From: Chromatiaceae bacterium
GTDB lineage: Bacteria; Pseudomonadota; Gammaproteobacteria; Chromatiales; Chromatiaceae
DNA length: 64,000 nt
Assembly: GCA_016714645.1 (NCBI GenBank)
Contig: JADKCI010000001.1
Coordinates: forward strand, 806,001 to 870,000
Reading direction: 5' to 3'
The notes under the pieces: model-generated
Databases searched by the model: none
What the model saw: only the letters and a program-made list of their open reading frames with translations
Told to the model about the DNA's origin: nothing
Shown here: one piece after another, positions 63,437 to 64,000 of the stretch
How the letters are laid out: every line of letters starts with the position of its first letter
How positions within the stretch are numbered: position 1 is the first letter of the stretch
Program-made: the position numbers and the translations under genes

Positions 63437-63440
63437 AACC
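63414..63440 (+). repeat. TAAAACC-type repeat between rfbH and rfbI
   Basis: AGCTTAAAACCTAAAACTTAAAACC-like array that covers the rfbH stop codon. Same heptamer style as at 61285-61316. Confidence 0.6.
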
Positions 63441-63446
63441 TCCCCC

Positions 63447-64000
63447 ATGCCCATCCGTTTCCAAGCCACCGTCGACCAAGCGATCCGCCACACCCCCAAC
63501 GTGGCCACCTACCGTCTACGCTCGGAAAAACGCCTACCGCGCTTTACCCCCGGCCAGTTCATCCACCTGTCCGTGGAGCCGTTCGACCCCGCCGGCTTCT
63601 GGCCCGACAGCCGCGTCTTCTCCGTCGCCAACGCCGTCGCCGACCGCCACACCGTCGAGTTGACCATCAGCCGTCAAGGCGCCTACACCAGCAACATCCT
63701 CGACCGGCTCCAGTCAGGTGACCAAGTCTGGGCCAAAGGCCCATACGGCGACTTCACCATCGACGCCAGCCACGGCTACCCTCGCGCCGTCCTTATCGCC
63801 GGTGGCACCGGCATCACGCCTTTCTGTGCCTTCATGGACGCAGCGCTCAGCACAGGCGCACTGCCCATTAAACAAGCAACGCTGCACTACGGCGCCCAAA
63901 CCCCGGACCTGCTCATCTACCGTCACCTCGCCGACCGCTGCGCCGCCGAGGTACCCGGCTTCCAGGTCCGCTACTACGCCGAGCAGGGCGCGGATGGCAC
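63447..64000 (+). CDS. rfbI: CDP-6-deoxy-hexulose 3-dehydrase reductase-like flavoprotein, cut by window end
   Basis: About 184 residues are visible, from ATG 63447 to the window edge. A ferredoxin-reductase fold is clear: FTPGQFIHLSVEP, RVFSVAN (FAD-binding RxxS) and LIAGGTGITPF (NAD(P)H-binding). It follows rfbH, so it is probably the E3 reductase that feeds electrons to E1. Classical E3 proteins (RfbI/AscD/DdhD) start with a plant-type [2Fe-2S] ferredoxin domain. This one starts directly with the FAD domain, so either the cluster is C-terminal beyond the window or a separate ferredoxin is used. Confidence 0.82.
   Translation, partial: MPIRFQATVDQAIRHTPNVATYRLRSEKRLPRFTPGQFIHLSVEPFDPAGFWPDSRVFSVANAVADRHTVELTISRQGAYTSNILDRLQSGDQVWAKGPYGDFTIDASHGYPRAVLIAGGTGITPFCAFMDAALSTGALPIKQATLHYGAQTPDLLIYRHLADRCAAEVPGFQVRYYAEQGADG

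Overview
The window is GC-rich and looks like chromosomal DNA of a gammaproteobacterium. Chromatiales (purple sulfur bacteria and relatives) is the best guess. The evidence is the orthodox gammaproteobacterial blocks (ubiH-ubiI, rlmN-pilF-rodZ-hisS-yfgM-bamB-der, xseA/guaBA/tadA) combined with a pyrophosphate-based energy cluster and redox/copper genes. No rRNA, CRISPR array or replication origin was seen. One tRNA gene (Pro-GGG) is present. All calls come from reading the sequence; no database search was run.

Layout. 1-2.1 kb: ubiquinone hydroxylases. 2.3-7.3 kb: a pyrophosphate block (PPi-dependent phosphofructokinase, H+-pumping pyrophosphatase, soluble pyrophosphatase). 7.4-9.1 kb: phosphoesterase, moaC, engB in overlapping order. 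9.1-13.5 kb: DUF302 protein, two secreted repeat proteins and a frameshifted phosphohexomutase. 13.7-24.4 kb: a defence-like island, with an AAA+ ATPase/subtilisin-like protease pair followed by a type I restriction-modification operon that carries a DUF1016 (PD-(D/E)xK) gene and a small unknown gene between hsdM and hsdS. 24.5-25.5 kb: a hipBA remnant with three regularly spaced operators, bracketed by intergenic repeats. 25.5-40.4 kb: housekeeping genes, interrupted by a Phd/ParE-type module whose toxin gene is broken.

40.5-59.6 kb is a redox and copper region. It holds a five-haem cytochrome, a CusBA-like RND pump whose adaptor lacks the usual hairpin/lipoyl core, two DUF1566 proteins, a Sco/PCuAC/DsrE-type operon, a divergent RegB-like sensor joined to a NarX-type kinase core, a NarL-type regulator that collides with it tail to tail, and a 1973-residue multicopper oxidase with six fibronectin-III-like domains. 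60-61.2 kb: an IS481-like element with a GCTAGC target duplication and a frameshifted transposase. 61.3-64 kb: CDP-dideoxyhexose genes (rfbF, rfbH, partial rfbI) of a surface polysaccharide cluster.

Recurring theme: several accessory genes are decaying next to intact partners. The hipA and parE toxins are broken while their antitoxins are intact, a mutase and a transposase are frameshifted, and a kinase/regulator pair has lost both stop codons at its junction. The least explained candidates for new biology are the AAA+/subtilase pair beside the composite restriction operon, and the RegB-NarX hybrid sensor divergent from sco.
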